Shown here in pieces: positions 17,323 to 25,525 of a stretch of 64,000 bases of DNA (position 1 is its first letter; each line of letters begins with the position of its first letter). The notes beneath the pieces are model-generated. The model saw nothing but the letters and a program-made list of their open reading frames with translations. It searched no databases and was not told the DNA's origin. Origin of the DNA: Sphingopyxis sp. H050 (GTDB lineage Bacteria > Pseudomonadota > Alphaproteobacteria > Sphingomonadales > Sphingomonadaceae); the NCBI RefSeq assembly GCF_001468265.1, contig NZ_LNRZ01000003.1:62001-126000 (forward strand), written 5' to 3'. A program made the translations under genes and the position numbers.

Positions 17323-18441
17323 ATGCCGCTCTATCACAATGACGACCAGACGATGCTCAAGGACAGCGTCGCGCCCTTCGTGGCCGAACAGGCGCCCGTC
17401 TCGCATCTCCGCAAACTCCGCGACACCGCCGACGCCACCGGCTTCTCGCGCGACCTCTGGGCGCAGTTCACCGAAATGGGCCTGCCCGGCATGCTCGTTC
17501 CCGAGGCCCACGGGGGCCTCGGCATGGGGCATATGGAAGCAGGGATTGTACTCGAGGAAATCGGCCGCAACCTGACCCCGTCGCCCTTCCTTGCGACCAG
17601 CGTCGGCGCGGTCGCTGCGCTCGCCAAGGCGGGCGGCACGCAGGCGGGCCGCTGGCTTCCTGCGATCGCTTGCGGAGAGGCGATCGTCGCGCTCGCGATC
17701 GACGAGGGCGCCAAGCACCGCCCCGACCGCATCGCGACGACCGCGACGCGCGCCGGCAACGGCTTCCGTCTCGACGGCAAGAAAAGCTTCGTCCTCCACG
17801 GCCATGTCGCCGACATGAGCATCGTCGCGGCGAAGACCGACGGCGGCATCACGCTCTTCGCCGTGCCCAAGGACGCGAACGGCGTCACCGCCGATCCGCG
17901 CCGCCTCGTCGATTCCAGCCTCGCGAGCCATGTCACGCTCGACGGCGTCGAGGTCGATGCCGACGCCGTGATCGGCGAGGTCGATGCCGGTGGCGAGATT
18001 CTCGACGCGCTGCTCGCCGCCACCCGCACCGGCGCCGCCGCCGAAATGGTCGGCGTCGGACAGGGTGCGATGGACATGACGGTCACCTATCTCAAGGAAC
18101 GCAAGCAGTTCGGCAAGCTGATCGGCGAGTTCCAGGGCCTCCAGCACCGCGCCGCGCATCTCTATGGCGAGATGGAAGTCGCGCGCGCCACGGTGATGAA
18201 GGCGCAGCAACTCCTCGACGAGGGCAGCGAAGGCGCGAAGCTGATGGTTTCGGTCGCGAAAGCCAAGGCCGGCCGCGCCGCCAATCTTGCCGTCCGCGAA
18301 GGCGTCCAGATGCACGGCGGCATCGGCATGACCGACGAATATGACATCGGCCTCTATATGAAACGCGACCGCGCGCTCGCCGAATTTATGGGCGATGTGC
18401 ATTACCATATCGACCAGGTCGCCCGGATGAACGGGTACTAG
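17323..18441 (+). CDS. Acyl-CoA dehydrogenase-family protein lacking the usual catalytic Glu motif
   Basis: A 372-residue ACAD fold. The helical stretch KERKQFGKLIGEFQGLQHRAA and MHGGIGMTDEYDIGLYMKRDRA are typical, but where an active ACAD has an EGT(S) motif this protein has ALAEFMGDVHYH, so the usual catalytic Glu appears absent. In alpha2-beta2 ACADs (for example FadE28/FadE29-type pairs) one subunit is non-catalytic; I infer this is the partner of the 393-residue ACAD just upstream. The ATG at 17323 follows AAGGAGAAACAAA; in-frame sequence before it belongs to the repeat. Confidence 0.9.
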   Translation: MPLYHNDDQTMLKDSVAPFVAEQAPVSHLRKLRDTADATGFSRDLWAQFTEMGLPGMLVPEAHGGLGMGHMEAGIVLEEIGRNLTPSPFLATSVGAVAALAKAGGTQAGRWLPAIACGEAIVALAIDEGAKHRPDRIATTATRAGNGFRLDGKKSFVLHGHVADMSIVAAKTDGGITLFAVPKDANGVTADPRRLVDSSLASHVTLDGVEVDADAVIGEVDAGGEILDALLAATRTGAAAEMVGVGQGAMDMTVTYLKERKQFGKLIGEFQGLQHRAAHLYGEMEVARATVMKAQQLLDEGSEGAKLMVSVAKAKAGRAANLAVREGVQMHGGIGMTDEYDIGLYMKRDRALAEFMGDVHYHIDQVARMNGY

Positions 18442-18460
18442 GACCGAGCATTTCCAAACT

Positions 18461-18547
18461 CCGCTCGCCCTGAGCTTGTCGAAGGGCCGTCCTTTTCTTG
18501 GACGTGGCAGAGGAAGAACGGTCCTTCGACAAGCTCAGGACGAACGG
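18461..18547. repeat. Family B inverted repeat, copy 2
   Basis: Arms CGCTCGCCCTGAGCTTGTCGAAG and CTTCGACAAGCTCAGGACGAACGG flank a loop of about 35 bases between the second ACAD and an SDR gene. The right arm is a near-exact copy of those at 10.62 and 28.75 kb. Confidence 0.85.
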
Positions 18548-18562
18548 AAAAAGGAACAGGGT

Positions 18563-19366
18563 ATGAACCTTCAGGACATGTTCGGCCTCGACGGCCGCAT
18601 CGCACTCGTCACCGGCGGCTCGCGCGGGATCGGCAAGATGATCGTCGAGGGCTATCTCGCGGCGGGTGCGGCGCGCGTCTACATCTCGGCGCGCAAGACG
18701 GCGCAGATCGAGGAAGCCGTCGCCGATTTCGAAACACGCTATCCGGGCAAGGTCATCGGACTCCCTGTGGACCTTTCGACCGTCGAGGGTTGTCGCGCGC
18801 TCGCCAAGGAACTCGAAGCGCGCGAGGAACGCCTCGACATCCTCGTCAACAACGCCGGGGCGGCGTGGGGCGAACCCTTCGAAGGTTTCCCCGAAGCGGG
18901 CTGGGACAAGGTGATGGACATCAACGTCAAATCGCCCTTTTTCCTGACGCAGGCGCTGCACGGGCTGATGAAGGCAGCAGGGACACCCGAGCGCCCGGCA
19001 AAGGTCATCAATATCGGCTCGATCGACGGCCAGCGGCTGAACCCGTGGGAAACCTACAGCTATCATGCGTCAAAGGCCGCCATCCTGTATCTTACCAAGC
19101 GTCTCGCCGCGCGGCTGGTGACCGACAATATCATCGTGACCGCGATTGCGCCGGGCGCCTTCCAGTCGGACATGAACAAGGCCGCGCGCGATCATGGCGA
19201 CGCGGTGGCGAAGAGCATCCCGGTCAAGCGCATCGGGGTGCCCGAAGATATGGCCGGCGCCGCGATCTTTCTCGCGTCGAAAGCGGGCGACTATGTCGTC
19301 GGCGACACGATCACCGTCGATGGCGGCTTGGTCCACGGCGATTTGAAGACCAGCATCGACGCTTAA
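18563..19366 (+). CDS. Short-chain dehydrogenase/reductase (SDR)
   Basis: A 267-residue SDR. TGGSRGIG is near residues 15-22, NNAGAAW in the middle, and the active-site YHASK supplies Tyr and Lys after INIGSIDGQ with its Ser. R41 region (ISARK) suggests NADP(H). The ATG at 18563 follows AAGGAACAGGGT; upstream in-frame sequence is a family B repeat. It reads in the same direction as the two ACAD genes and probably supplies the hydroxyacyl or keto-reduction step of the same route. It lies inside the 2.2 kb bounded by inverted family C copies. Confidence 0.9.
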   Translation: MNLQDMFGLDGRIALVTGGSRGIGKMIVEGYLAAGAARVYISARKTAQIEEAVADFETRYPGKVIGLPVDLSTVEGCRALAKELEAREERLDILVNNAGAAWGEPFEGFPEAGWDKVMDINVKSPFFLTQALHGLMKAAGTPERPAKVINIGSIDGQRLNPWETYSYHASKAAILYLTKRLAARLVTDNIIVTAIAPGAFQSDMNKAARDHGDAVAKSIPVKRIGVPEDMAGAAIFLASKAGDYVVGDTITVDGGLVHGDLKTSIDA

Positions 19367-19370
19367 CTTA

Positions 19371-19558
19371 AGCCCCTCCCCTTCAGGAGTGGCGGGTAAA
19401 CTGTCCCCCGGACAGTTTAGATCATGCCGGGGGCATGATCGACCCTGCCACTGGTTTGGGGTGGGGGCCATCGGCCTTGCGCAAGGCCGATGGCCCCCAC
19501 CCGCTGCGACTAGGCAGCAAGCTGCCAAGTCTCGCTGCCCTCCCCTGAAGGGGAGGGC
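19371..19558. repeat. Family C repeat, copy 2 with inserted hairpins
   Basis: Bases 19456-19558 are the inverted near-copy of 17183-17285. The left part, 19381-19455, instead holds two extra perfect hairpins, AAACTGTCCCCCGGACAGTTT and GATCATGCCGGGGGCATGATC, nested in a longer stem GTGGCGGGTAAA...CCTGCCAC. No gene is supported here. Confidence 0.8.
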
Positions 19559-19620
19559 GGACAAGGTTTGACACAGTCCTCAAGGTGTATTATTGAGCTA
19601 ATGCACCAAGGAGATGTGCC

Positions 19621-20139
19621 ATGCGTTTTGCTTATCTGATCCCCCCGATGATGCTCCTCGCCGCCTGCGGGCAGAGCGACGAGAAAAAGGACACGCCCGA
19701 AATTTCGATCAATGCCGGCGATGGCAAGGGCGGGGTCCAGATCAGCTCGAACAAGGACGGCAGCGGCCGGCTCAAGATCGGCGGCGACGGCGTCAATATC
19801 GACATGAAGATCCCCGATTTCGTCGATCTCGACGTCGAGGGCGATTTCGATATCGACGGCGTGAAGCTCTATCCGGGCAGCAACGTCACCACGGTCAATG
19901 TCGATGCGAGCGACAAGAATGGCGTCGACAAGGCGACCGTCGAACTCGGCTTCACCTCGCCCGCGGCGCCCGCAAAGGCGGCCGAGTGGATGGCGGGCGA
20001 ATTCGCCAAGAAGAATATCCAGGTCCAGCGCGCCGGCGATACGCTGCGCGGCACGACCAAGGACGGCGACGATTTCAAGATCGACTTCGGCCCCGACGGC
20101 GCGAACGCCAAGGGCAAGGTGACGATTACGAAGAGCTAG
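19621..20139 (+). CDS. Predicted lipoprotein, function unknown
   Basis: A 172-residue protein. The signal peptide ends in the lipobox LLAAC (Cys16), so it is probably an outer- or inner-membrane lipoprotein facing the periplasm. The mature part is acidic with repeated GDG/DGD turns (INAGDGKGGVQISSN, DVEGDFDIDGVKLYPG). AAGGAGATGTGCC precedes the ATG. It stands alone between the family C repeat and the family A repeat that separates it from convergent ppc. I do not recognise the family. Confidence 0.8.
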   Translation: MRFAYLIPPMMLLAACGQSDEKKDTPEISINAGDGKGGVQISSNKDGSGRLKIGGDGVNIDMKIPDFVDLDVEGDFDIDGVKLYPGSNVTTVNVDASDKNGVDKATVELGFTSPAAPAKAAEWMAGEFAKKNIQVQRAGDTLRGTTKDGDDFKIDFGPDGANAKGKVTITKS

Positions 20140-20145
20140 ACAAGA

Positions 20146-20232
20146 ATCCCGTTCGCATCGAGCGAAGTCGAGATGCCCTTCGCCGAGGCGTGATCCTATG
20201 GGTGTCTCGACTTCGCTCGACACGAACGGGAT
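20146..20232. repeat. Family A inverted repeat, copy 2 (between convergent genes)
   Basis: Arms begin ATCCCGTTCGCATCGAGCGA and end with the complement TCGCTCGACACGAACGGGAT. It occupies nearly the whole gap between the lipoprotein gene and convergent ppc, so it may serve as a bidirectional terminator; no T-tract is visible. Confidence 0.8.
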
Positions 20233-20240
20233 CTAGAAAG

Positions 20241-22910
20241 CTACCCGCTGTTCCGCAGCGCCGTCGCGATCGCGTTGATCGTCAGCTGGATGCCCTCGGC
20301 GATCCGCGGGTCGGTCTCGCCCGCGCGGTGGCGCTTCATCAGCTCGATCTGGAGCAGGTTGAGCGGCTCGATATAGGGCAGCCGCAGCCGGATCGACGCC
20401 TCGAGCGCCGGGTTCTTCTCGAGCAGGCGCGACTGGCCGGTAATCGACAGCAGCCCATCATGCGCGCGGTTCCACCCGTCGCGGATGCGCGTGAAAATCG
20501 CCGCATGCCCCTCGACCCCGCTCGCCAGTTCGGCATAGCGCGCCGCGATTCCCATGTCGGACTTCGCGAGCACCATCTCCATGTTGCCGAGCAGCGCGGC
20601 GAAGAAGGGCCAGCTTTCCGCCATGTCGGCGAGCAGCGCCTTGTCGCCGAAATCCGAAAAGGCCTCGCCCGTGCCGTACCAGCCCGGCAGCATCGTGCGC
20701 GCCTGCGCCCAGCTGAACACCCACGGGATCGCGCGCAGATCCTCGATCGCGGTCGATTTGGTCCGGCTCGACGGGCGCGACCCGATCTTCAGGCCCGCGA
20801 TCTCGGCGATTGGGGTCATCGCGCGGAAGAAATCCTTGAACGCCGGGGTCTCGTAGACAAGCCCGCGATACGCCGTGAACGCGCTGTCCGACAGCGCGTC
20901 CATCGCCGCGGTGAAGCGCCCGCTATTGGCGTCGCTCAGCCCCTCGGGCTCGAGGCTCGCGAGCAGGCTCGCCGAGACCATCGCCTCGAGGTTCGTCGCC
21001 GCGCTGTCGGCGGTGCCATATTTGGCCGCGATCACCTCGCCCTGCTCGGTGATGCGGATGCGCCCCTGCACCGTGCCTGCGGGCTGCGCGCGGATCGCGG
21101 CAAAGGCGCTGCCGCCGCCGCGCCCGACCGCACCGCCGCGGCCGTGAAACAGCTGCATGGAGGTGTCGGCCGCCTCGAACACCGGCGTCAGCGCATCGGA
21201 CGCCTGATGCAGCCCCCAGGTCGAGGTCAGATAGCCGCCGTCCTTGTTCGAATCCGAATAGCCGATCATCACTTCCTGATGCCCGCGCGCCGCGATGTGC
21301 GGCGCAATCTCGGGCAGCGCGAAATAGCGCGCCATGATCGCGGGCGCGTCGTCAAGGTCGGCGATCGTCTCGAACAGCGGCACGACCATCAGCGTGTCGC
21401 GCCCTTCCGCCGACCAGAGCCCCGCCTCGCGCGCGAGCACATGGACTTCGAGCAGGTCGGACAGGCTCTCGGCCTTGCTGATGATCCATTGCAATATCGC
21501 CTGATGGCCGAGCTTCGCGCGGATATCCGCAGCGGCATGGACGATCGCGAGTTCGCCCGCCGTCTCCTCGCTCCACGCGTGCCATGTGGCGGCGAGCGGC
21601 CGGTTGACGCCAAGCTCGCGGCGCAGCAGCGCGACGCGCGCTTCCTCGTCCAGCGCCAGATAGTCGCTCTCGACCCCCGACACCTTGAGCAGTTCGGCGA
21701 GCACGCGCTCGTGCACCGCGCTGTTCTGCCGCATGTCGAGCGTCGCGAGGTGAAAGCCGAACACTTCGACGGCGCGGATCAGCCGCCCGAGCGCACCGAT
21801 CCCGACCAGCTGCCCCTCGCCGCTCGCCGACAGGCCGTTCGCGATGACCAGCAGGTCGCGGCGAAAATCGGCGGGCGTCGCATAAGCTTCGCCCTTCAGC
21901 GCCGACGCGCGAGGCGGCGCCTTGCCGACGATGCCGGCGTAAGTCGCGCAGACGCGCGCATAAATGCCCGACAGCGCGCGGCGATAGGGCTCGTCGCGGC
22001 GGCTCGGCGCATTGTCGCCGCTCGCTTCGGCCAAGGCTTCGACGGCCTCCGGCACCGGCGCGAGCCCCGACGATACCGACAGTTCGGCGCCGAGGCCGTG
22101 GACCGCATCGGCATAATGGCCGAGCACCGCCGCGGCGTTGCGGCTCGTGGCGAGCTTCAGCGTCTCGGCGGTGACGAAGGGATTGCCGTCGCGGTCGCCG
22201 CCGATCCAGCTCCCGACGCGCAGAAAGCTCGCGGGACGCTGGCCCAGCTCGGCCTCCCAGCGCGCGTACAGCTTGGGCAGCACCGGCACGAACACGTCGC
22301 GGAGGTACGTCAGCGCATTGTCGATCTCGTCGGCGACGAACAGCTTCTCCATGCGCAGCGGCCGCGTCTGCCACAGCAGCACGATCTGCCGCCTTATCGC
22401 TTCCTCGACGATGTCGCCCTCGGGCGTCTCGTCGCTCCCGGCGTCGCGCAGCCGCATCAGCTCGGCGATGCGGTTCTTGTGATCGAGCACCGACTTGCGT
22501 CGCACCTCGGTCGGATGCGCGGTCAGCACCGGCGCGACGAGCGCCGCGTCCAGCAGCGCCGCGACCGCGTCGCTGTCGATCCCGTCGGCGCGCAGCTTTT
22601 CGAGCGCCGCCGCGACGGTCGCCTCGGGCTCGGCCGCCACGCCTTGTCTGTCCTCGGCGAGGTTCGCGAGCATCGAAAACAGCATGAACCCGCGCACGAA
22701 GGCGACGGTATCGTCGAGGCTCAGCGCATCGAGCCCCGGATCGATCGCCTCGGCCCCCGCGATGCCGCGGTGCCGGTCGACGCTCGACGAGCGGATATAT
22801 TCGGTCTGCCGGAACAGTTTGTCGCCGCCATAGGCGCGAATGACATCACCCAGGATCCGCCCGAGATAGCGGATGTCGGGATTTTGCGAGATCTGGATCG
22901 GTGGGCCCAT
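20241..22910 (-). CDS. ppc: Phosphoenolpyruvate carboxylase
   Basis: An 889-residue cytoplasmic enzyme adding bicarbonate to PEP to form oxaloacetate, replenishing the TCA cycle. Family landmarks include VLTAHPTEVRRKS with the catalytic His, GGDRDGNPFVT, YSDSNKDGGYLTSTW, LFHGRGGAVGRGGG, FSWAQARTMLPGWYG and the C-terminal ATALRNSG (QNTG-type end). Length is normal. The ATG at 22910 is the first in frame; its N-terminus MGPPIQISQNPDIRYLGRIL matches family starts. It stands alone on the minus strand and is convergent with the lipoprotein gene. Confidence 0.97.
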   Translation of the reverse strand: MGPPIQISQNPDIRYLGRILGDVIRAYGGDKLFRQTEYIRSSSVDRHRGIAGAEAIDPGLDALSLDDTVAFVRGFMLFSMLANLAEDRQGVAAEPEATVAAALEKLRADGIDSDAVAALLDAALVAPVLTAHPTEVRRKSVLDHKNRIAELMRLRDAGSDETPEGDIVEEAIRRQIVLLWQTRPLRMEKLFVADEIDNALTYLRDVFVPVLPKLYARWEAELGQRPASFLRVGSWIGGDRDGNPFVTAETLKLATSRNAAAVLGHYADAVHGLGAELSVSSGLAPVPEAVEALAEASGDNAPSRRDEPYRRALSGIYARVCATYAGIVGKAPPRASALKGEAYATPADFRRDLLVIANGLSASGEGQLVGIGALGRLIRAVEVFGFHLATLDMRQNSAVHERVLAELLKVSGVESDYLALDEEARVALLRRELGVNRPLAATWHAWSEETAGELAIVHAAADIRAKLGHQAILQWIISKAESLSDLLEVHVLAREAGLWSAEGRDTLMVVPLFETIADLDDAPAIMARYFALPEIAPHIAARGHQEVMIGYSDSNKDGGYLTSTWGLHQASDALTPVFEAADTSMQLFHGRGGAVGRGGGSAFAAIRAQPAGTVQGRIRITEQGEVIAAKYGTADSAATNLEAMVSASLLASLEPEGLSDANSGRFTAAMDALSDSAFTAYRGLVYETPAFKDFFRAMTPIAEIAGLKIGSRPSSRTKSTAIEDLRAIPWVFSWAQARTMLPGWYGTGEAFSDFGDKALLADMAESWPFFAALLGNMEMVLAKSDMGIAARYAELASGVEGHAAIFTRIRDGWNRAHDGLLSITGQSRLLEKNPALEASIRLRLPYIEPLNLLQIELMKRHRAGETDPRIAEGIQLTINAIATALRNSG

Positions 22911-22974
22911 GCGCCGGATTGCTGCACCTGCGAAGGCGTGGGGTCAAGCCGCGCATAGCTATGCTTGCGACAGA

Positions 22975-23391
22975 TCAGTGCGTCTTGACGAGAGTCAGCG
23001 TTCCCAGATCGACCGTCGATCCGCTCCCGAACGTAACGGAGTTGCGCGTGTCGGTGATGAACATCAGCTTGCCGTCGGCGTCGGTGATGCGTGCCGACAC
23101 GGCATAGCTGTGCCGCGGATCGATGTCGGCGCGGTCGACGGTCAGGCTGAAGGCGAAGGGCACCCGCTTGCCCTCGCTGGCGAAGCGCTGCGTCGCCATA
23201 TTGTTCGCGGGCGCGTCGGCGAGGCTGACGTCGTCGAGCCGCACCTCGATCTCGGCGGTCGGGGGCAGCGCGATGCGCTCGCCATAGGCGATGCTGCCGG
23301 TGACGGCGACGGTGCGTTCGGCGGGCACACCGGTCGAGGCGCAGGCGGCAAGCGTGAGCGCTATCGTAAAAGGAGCGGCAAAACGGAGCAT
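22975..23391 (-). CDS. YbaY-type lipoprotein
   Basis: A 138-residue protein with signal peptide and lipobox TLAAC (Cys17). The mature part, VTGSIAYGERIALPPTAEIEVRLDDVSLADAPA followed by SYAVSARITD and FITDT, has the layout of the YbaY/type III secretion pilotin-like beta-sandwich family (a repeated pattern of polar beta-strands). GGAGATTAGACG precedes the ATG. The cellular role of the family is not well defined; it is often associated with stress or cell-envelope functions. Confidence 0.8.
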   Translation of the reverse strand: MLRFAAPFTIALTLAACASTGVPAERTVAVTGSIAYGERIALPPTAEIEVRLDDVSLADAPANNMATQRFASEGKRVPFAFSLTVDRADIDPRHSYAVSARITDADGKLMFITDTRNSVTFGSGSTVDLGTLTLVKTH

Positions 23392-23408
23392 CGTCTAATC
23401 TCCTACCT

Positions 23409-23554
23409 CGTCATTCCCGCGAAGGCGGGAATCCAGCTTATTGTACCTTATCTTTGCGCCTTAGCGCCTTTGCGTGAAACAAGAAAAACGGGTCTCACGC
23501 AAAGGCGCTAAGGCGCAAAGAAAAAGCTGGATCCCCGCCTTCGCGGGGATGACG
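23409..23554. repeat. Nested inverted repeat: family E outer arms, GCGCCTTAGCGCCTTTGCGTGA-type inner arms
   Basis: Outer arms CGTCATTCCCGCGAAGGCGGG and CCCCGCCTTCGCGGGGATGACG enclose an inner pair, 23452-23480 and 23492-23520 (CTTTGCGCCTTAGCGCC... with its complement). The whole can fold as one long stem of about 65 base pairs. It fills the gap between the YbaY-like gene and the HNH gene. Confidence 0.85.
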
Positions 23555-23566
23555 AAGGAGAATTGA

Positions 23567-24133
23567 TCAGCCCTCCAGCTCGACGTCCCAATAGAGCCAG
23601 TCGATCCAGCTCGTGTGGAGATAGCCCGGCGGGAAGGCGCGGCCATTGTCCTGCAACTGCCAGCTCGTCGGGCGCCAGGGCTGGCGATAGAGCGGCATCC
23701 GCGCCTGCTGCGGCGTCCGGCCGCCCTTCTTGAGGTTGCACGGGGCGCAGGCGGTCGTGACATTCTCCCACGTCGTGCGCCCGCCGAGCCGGCGCGGGAC
23801 GACGTGATCGAACGTCAGATCCTTGCCCGACCCGCAATATTGGCACGCGAAGCGGTCGCGCAGGAACAGGTTGAAGCGGGTGAAGGCCGGATGTTCGGAC
23901 GGCTTCACATATTGGCGGAGCGCGATCACGCTGGGGATCGGCATCGTGCGCGTCGGCGAATGGATCTCGCGCTCGTAATTTTCGACGATCGTCACCCGGT
24001 CGAGGAATACCGCCTTGACCGCGGTCTGCCACGGCCACAGGCTCAGCGGATAGTAACTCAGCGGCGTGTAGTCTGCGTTGAGAACAAGGGCCGGACAGGA
24101 ATCGGGATGCCGGGCAAGATCGGGATGGAACAT
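23567..24133 (-). CDS. HNH endonuclease-family protein
   Basis: A 188-residue protein. The HNH/zinc ribbon region starts at FACQYCGSGKDLTFDHVVPRRLGG and continues WENVTTACAPCNLKKGG: CxxC, DH and CxxC with Asn are present. The N-terminus, CPALVLNADYTPLSYYPLSLWPWQ, is very conserved among alphaproteobacteria. The ATG at 24133 is preferred; a GTG at 24178 would add 15 residues. The chromosomal, stand-alone position and conservation suggest a housekeeping role in DNA or RNA metabolism rather than restriction; the target is unknown. Confidence 0.88.
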   Translation of the reverse strand: MFHPDLARHPDSCPALVLNADYTPLSYYPLSLWPWQTAVKAVFLDRVTIVENYEREIHSPTRTMPIPSVIALRQYVKPSEHPAFTRFNLFLRDRFACQYCGSGKDLTFDHVVPRRLGGRTTWENVTTACAPCNLKKGGRTPQQARMPLYRQPWRPTSWQLQDNGRAFPPGYLHTSWIDWLYWDVELEG

Positions 24134-24303
24134 GGCTCGGTAACGCTGCCCCCTATGCTGCGCGGGATGGCGCGCCACTGCCTTCCCTGCATGACAGCGT
24201 CATTACATGCCGCATCAGAATCTGACGTCAAGGGGGCATTTGCCGCAAGATATGGAATGATTCGCGAAACTTCTCCACTGGATATGGTTTCGGGACCCGC
24301 CCG

Positions 24304-25155
24304 ATGCTGACGCGGTTCGCGCCCAGTCCCACGGGCGATCTCCACCTCGGCCATGCCTATAGCGCCGCGCTCGCGCATGCGGCGGCGCGCGCGGCGGGCG
24401 GAGGCTTTCGCATCCGCATCGACGACATCGACGGCAGCCGCTCGCGCGAAGCCTTCGTCGCGGCGTCGCTCGCCGATCTCGCCTGGCTCGGGATCGACTG
24501 GGACGGCGATCCGATACGCCAGTCGGCGCATCTCGGCGCCTATGCCGCCGCGCTCGAAGAGTTGCGGTCGCGCGGGCTCGTCTATCCCTGCTTCTGCACC
24601 CGCGCCGATATCGCCGCCAGCCTTGCCGCGCCGCACGGCCCCTCCGGCGCCATCTATCCCGGCACCTGCCGACCGCTGTCCGAAGCCGAGCGCGCCCGCC
24701 GCCTCGCCGACGAGCAGCATTGCTGGCGTCTCGACATGGCGCGGGCCGTCGCGGTCGCGGGCGACCTGCGCTGGGAGGAGGCGGGGCAGGGCCCGCGCTT
24801 CGCCGACCCGCTCGCGCACGGCGATGTCGTGCTCGCGCGCAAGGACGCCCCCGCCAGCTATCATCTCGCCAGCACGCTCGACGATGCCGCGATGGGGGTG
24901 ACGCACGTCATCCGCGGCGCCGACCTCGTCGCCTCGACCGATGTCCACCGGCTGCTCCAGGCGCTCCTCGCCTTGCCCACCCCGCTCTACCGCCACCACG
25001 CCCTCGTCTGCGGCGCAGACGGCAAGCGGCTCGCCAAGCGCGATGCTGCGGCATCGCTCGCCTCGCTCCGCGAAGCGGGCGGCGACGGACGCGCGCTCGC
25101 CGCCGATCTCGTGGCGGGACGCCTTCCCACTGGATATTCGCTGCAAATGCCCTAG
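24304..25155 (+). CDS. gluQRS: Glutamyl-Q tRNA(Asp) synthetase
   Basis: A 283-residue paralogue of the GluRS catalytic core that attaches glutamate to queuosine at position 34 of tRNA(Asp). The class I signatures are FAPSPTGDLHLGH (HIGH) near residues 5-17 and KRLAKRD (KMSKS-like) near the C-terminus; the anticodon-binding domain of true GluRS is missing. The zinc-site residues CFC and a later Tyr...GTC are visible. The ATG at 24304 is the only sensible start. A queuosine-precursor transporter lies 12 kb away, so the cell probably salvages queuine. It is divergent from the HNH gene. Confidence 0.95.
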   Translation: MLTRFAPSPTGDLHLGHAYSAALAHAAARAAGGGFRIRIDDIDGSRSREAFVAASLADLAWLGIDWDGDPIRQSAHLGAYAAALEELRSRGLVYPCFCTRADIAASLAAPHGPSGAIYPGTCRPLSEAERARRLADEQHCWRLDMARAVAVAGDLRWEEAGQGPRFADPLAHGDVVLARKDAPASYHLASTLDDAAMGVTHVIRGADLVASTDVHRLLQALLALPTPLYRHHALVCGADGKRLAKRDAAASLASLREAGGDGRALAADLVAGRLPTGYSLQMP

Positions 25156-25164
25156 ATAGAGGAT

Positions 25165-25389
25165 ATGCAACTCTTGCTCGTCCTCGGGGTCGTTGCGGCG
25201 GCCGGTCTCGTCCTCTTCTCGCTTGCGCGCGGGCTGATCCATTTCGCCAGGGGCCATCAGGCCGCGATCGACGGCACCGTCCATGAAAATCAGGTGCTGC
25301 AGAACAAGATGATGATGGCCCGCGTGAAGTGGCAGGCGATCACCGTCATCCTGCTCATCATCATCGGTGTGACCGCCGGCACGCGCTGA
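25165..25389 (+). CDS. HIG1-domain (twin-transmembrane) small protein
   Basis: A 74-residue protein with two hydrophobic helices, LLLVLGVVAAAGLVLFSLARGL and AITVILLIIIGVTAG, joined by a basic loop GHQAAIDGTVHENQVLQNKMMMARVKWQ. This layout is the HIG1/twin-TM family known in alphaproteobacteria and mitochondria, where it associates with respiratory complexes. It begins 9 bases after gluQRS and is probably cotranscribed. Confidence 0.85.
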   Translation: MQLLLVLGVVAAAGLVLFSLARGLIHFARGHQAAIDGTVHENQVLQNKMMMARVKWQAITVILLIIIGVTAGTR

Positions 25390-25405
25390 GCCGGTTACTT
25401 CCTTT

Positions 25406-25489
25406 CCCGTTCGTGTCGAGCGAAGTCGAGACACCCATCGACCTTGCGCCCGGCCCGAGCGGCATCTCGACTTCGCTCGATGCGAACGA
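25406..25489. repeat. Family A inverted repeat, copy 3
   Basis: Arms CCCGTTCGTGTCGAGCGAAG and CTTCGCTCGATGCGAACGAAG flank a variable loop between the HIG1 gene and the cobalamin adenosyltransferase gene. The right arm ends next to the possible longer start of that gene. Confidence 0.8.
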
Positions 25490-25525
25490 AGCGGGATGAT
25501 CGTTTCGAATCCCGGGTTGTCTGAC

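Noticed and set aside
17183..19558. Composite transposon carrying ACAD and SDR
   Set aside because: The inverted copies are short hairpin-rich elements with no transposase and no visible target-site duplication.
19614..22958. A 1114-codon plus-strand open frame
   Set aside because: It runs out of frame through the lipoprotein gene and antisense to ppc; the composition is a shadow type and no motif is present.
24134..24303. tRNA or small RNA in the HNH/gluQRS gap
   Set aside because: I could not fold a cloverleaf or find a clear terminator; it is more simply the two divergent promoters.
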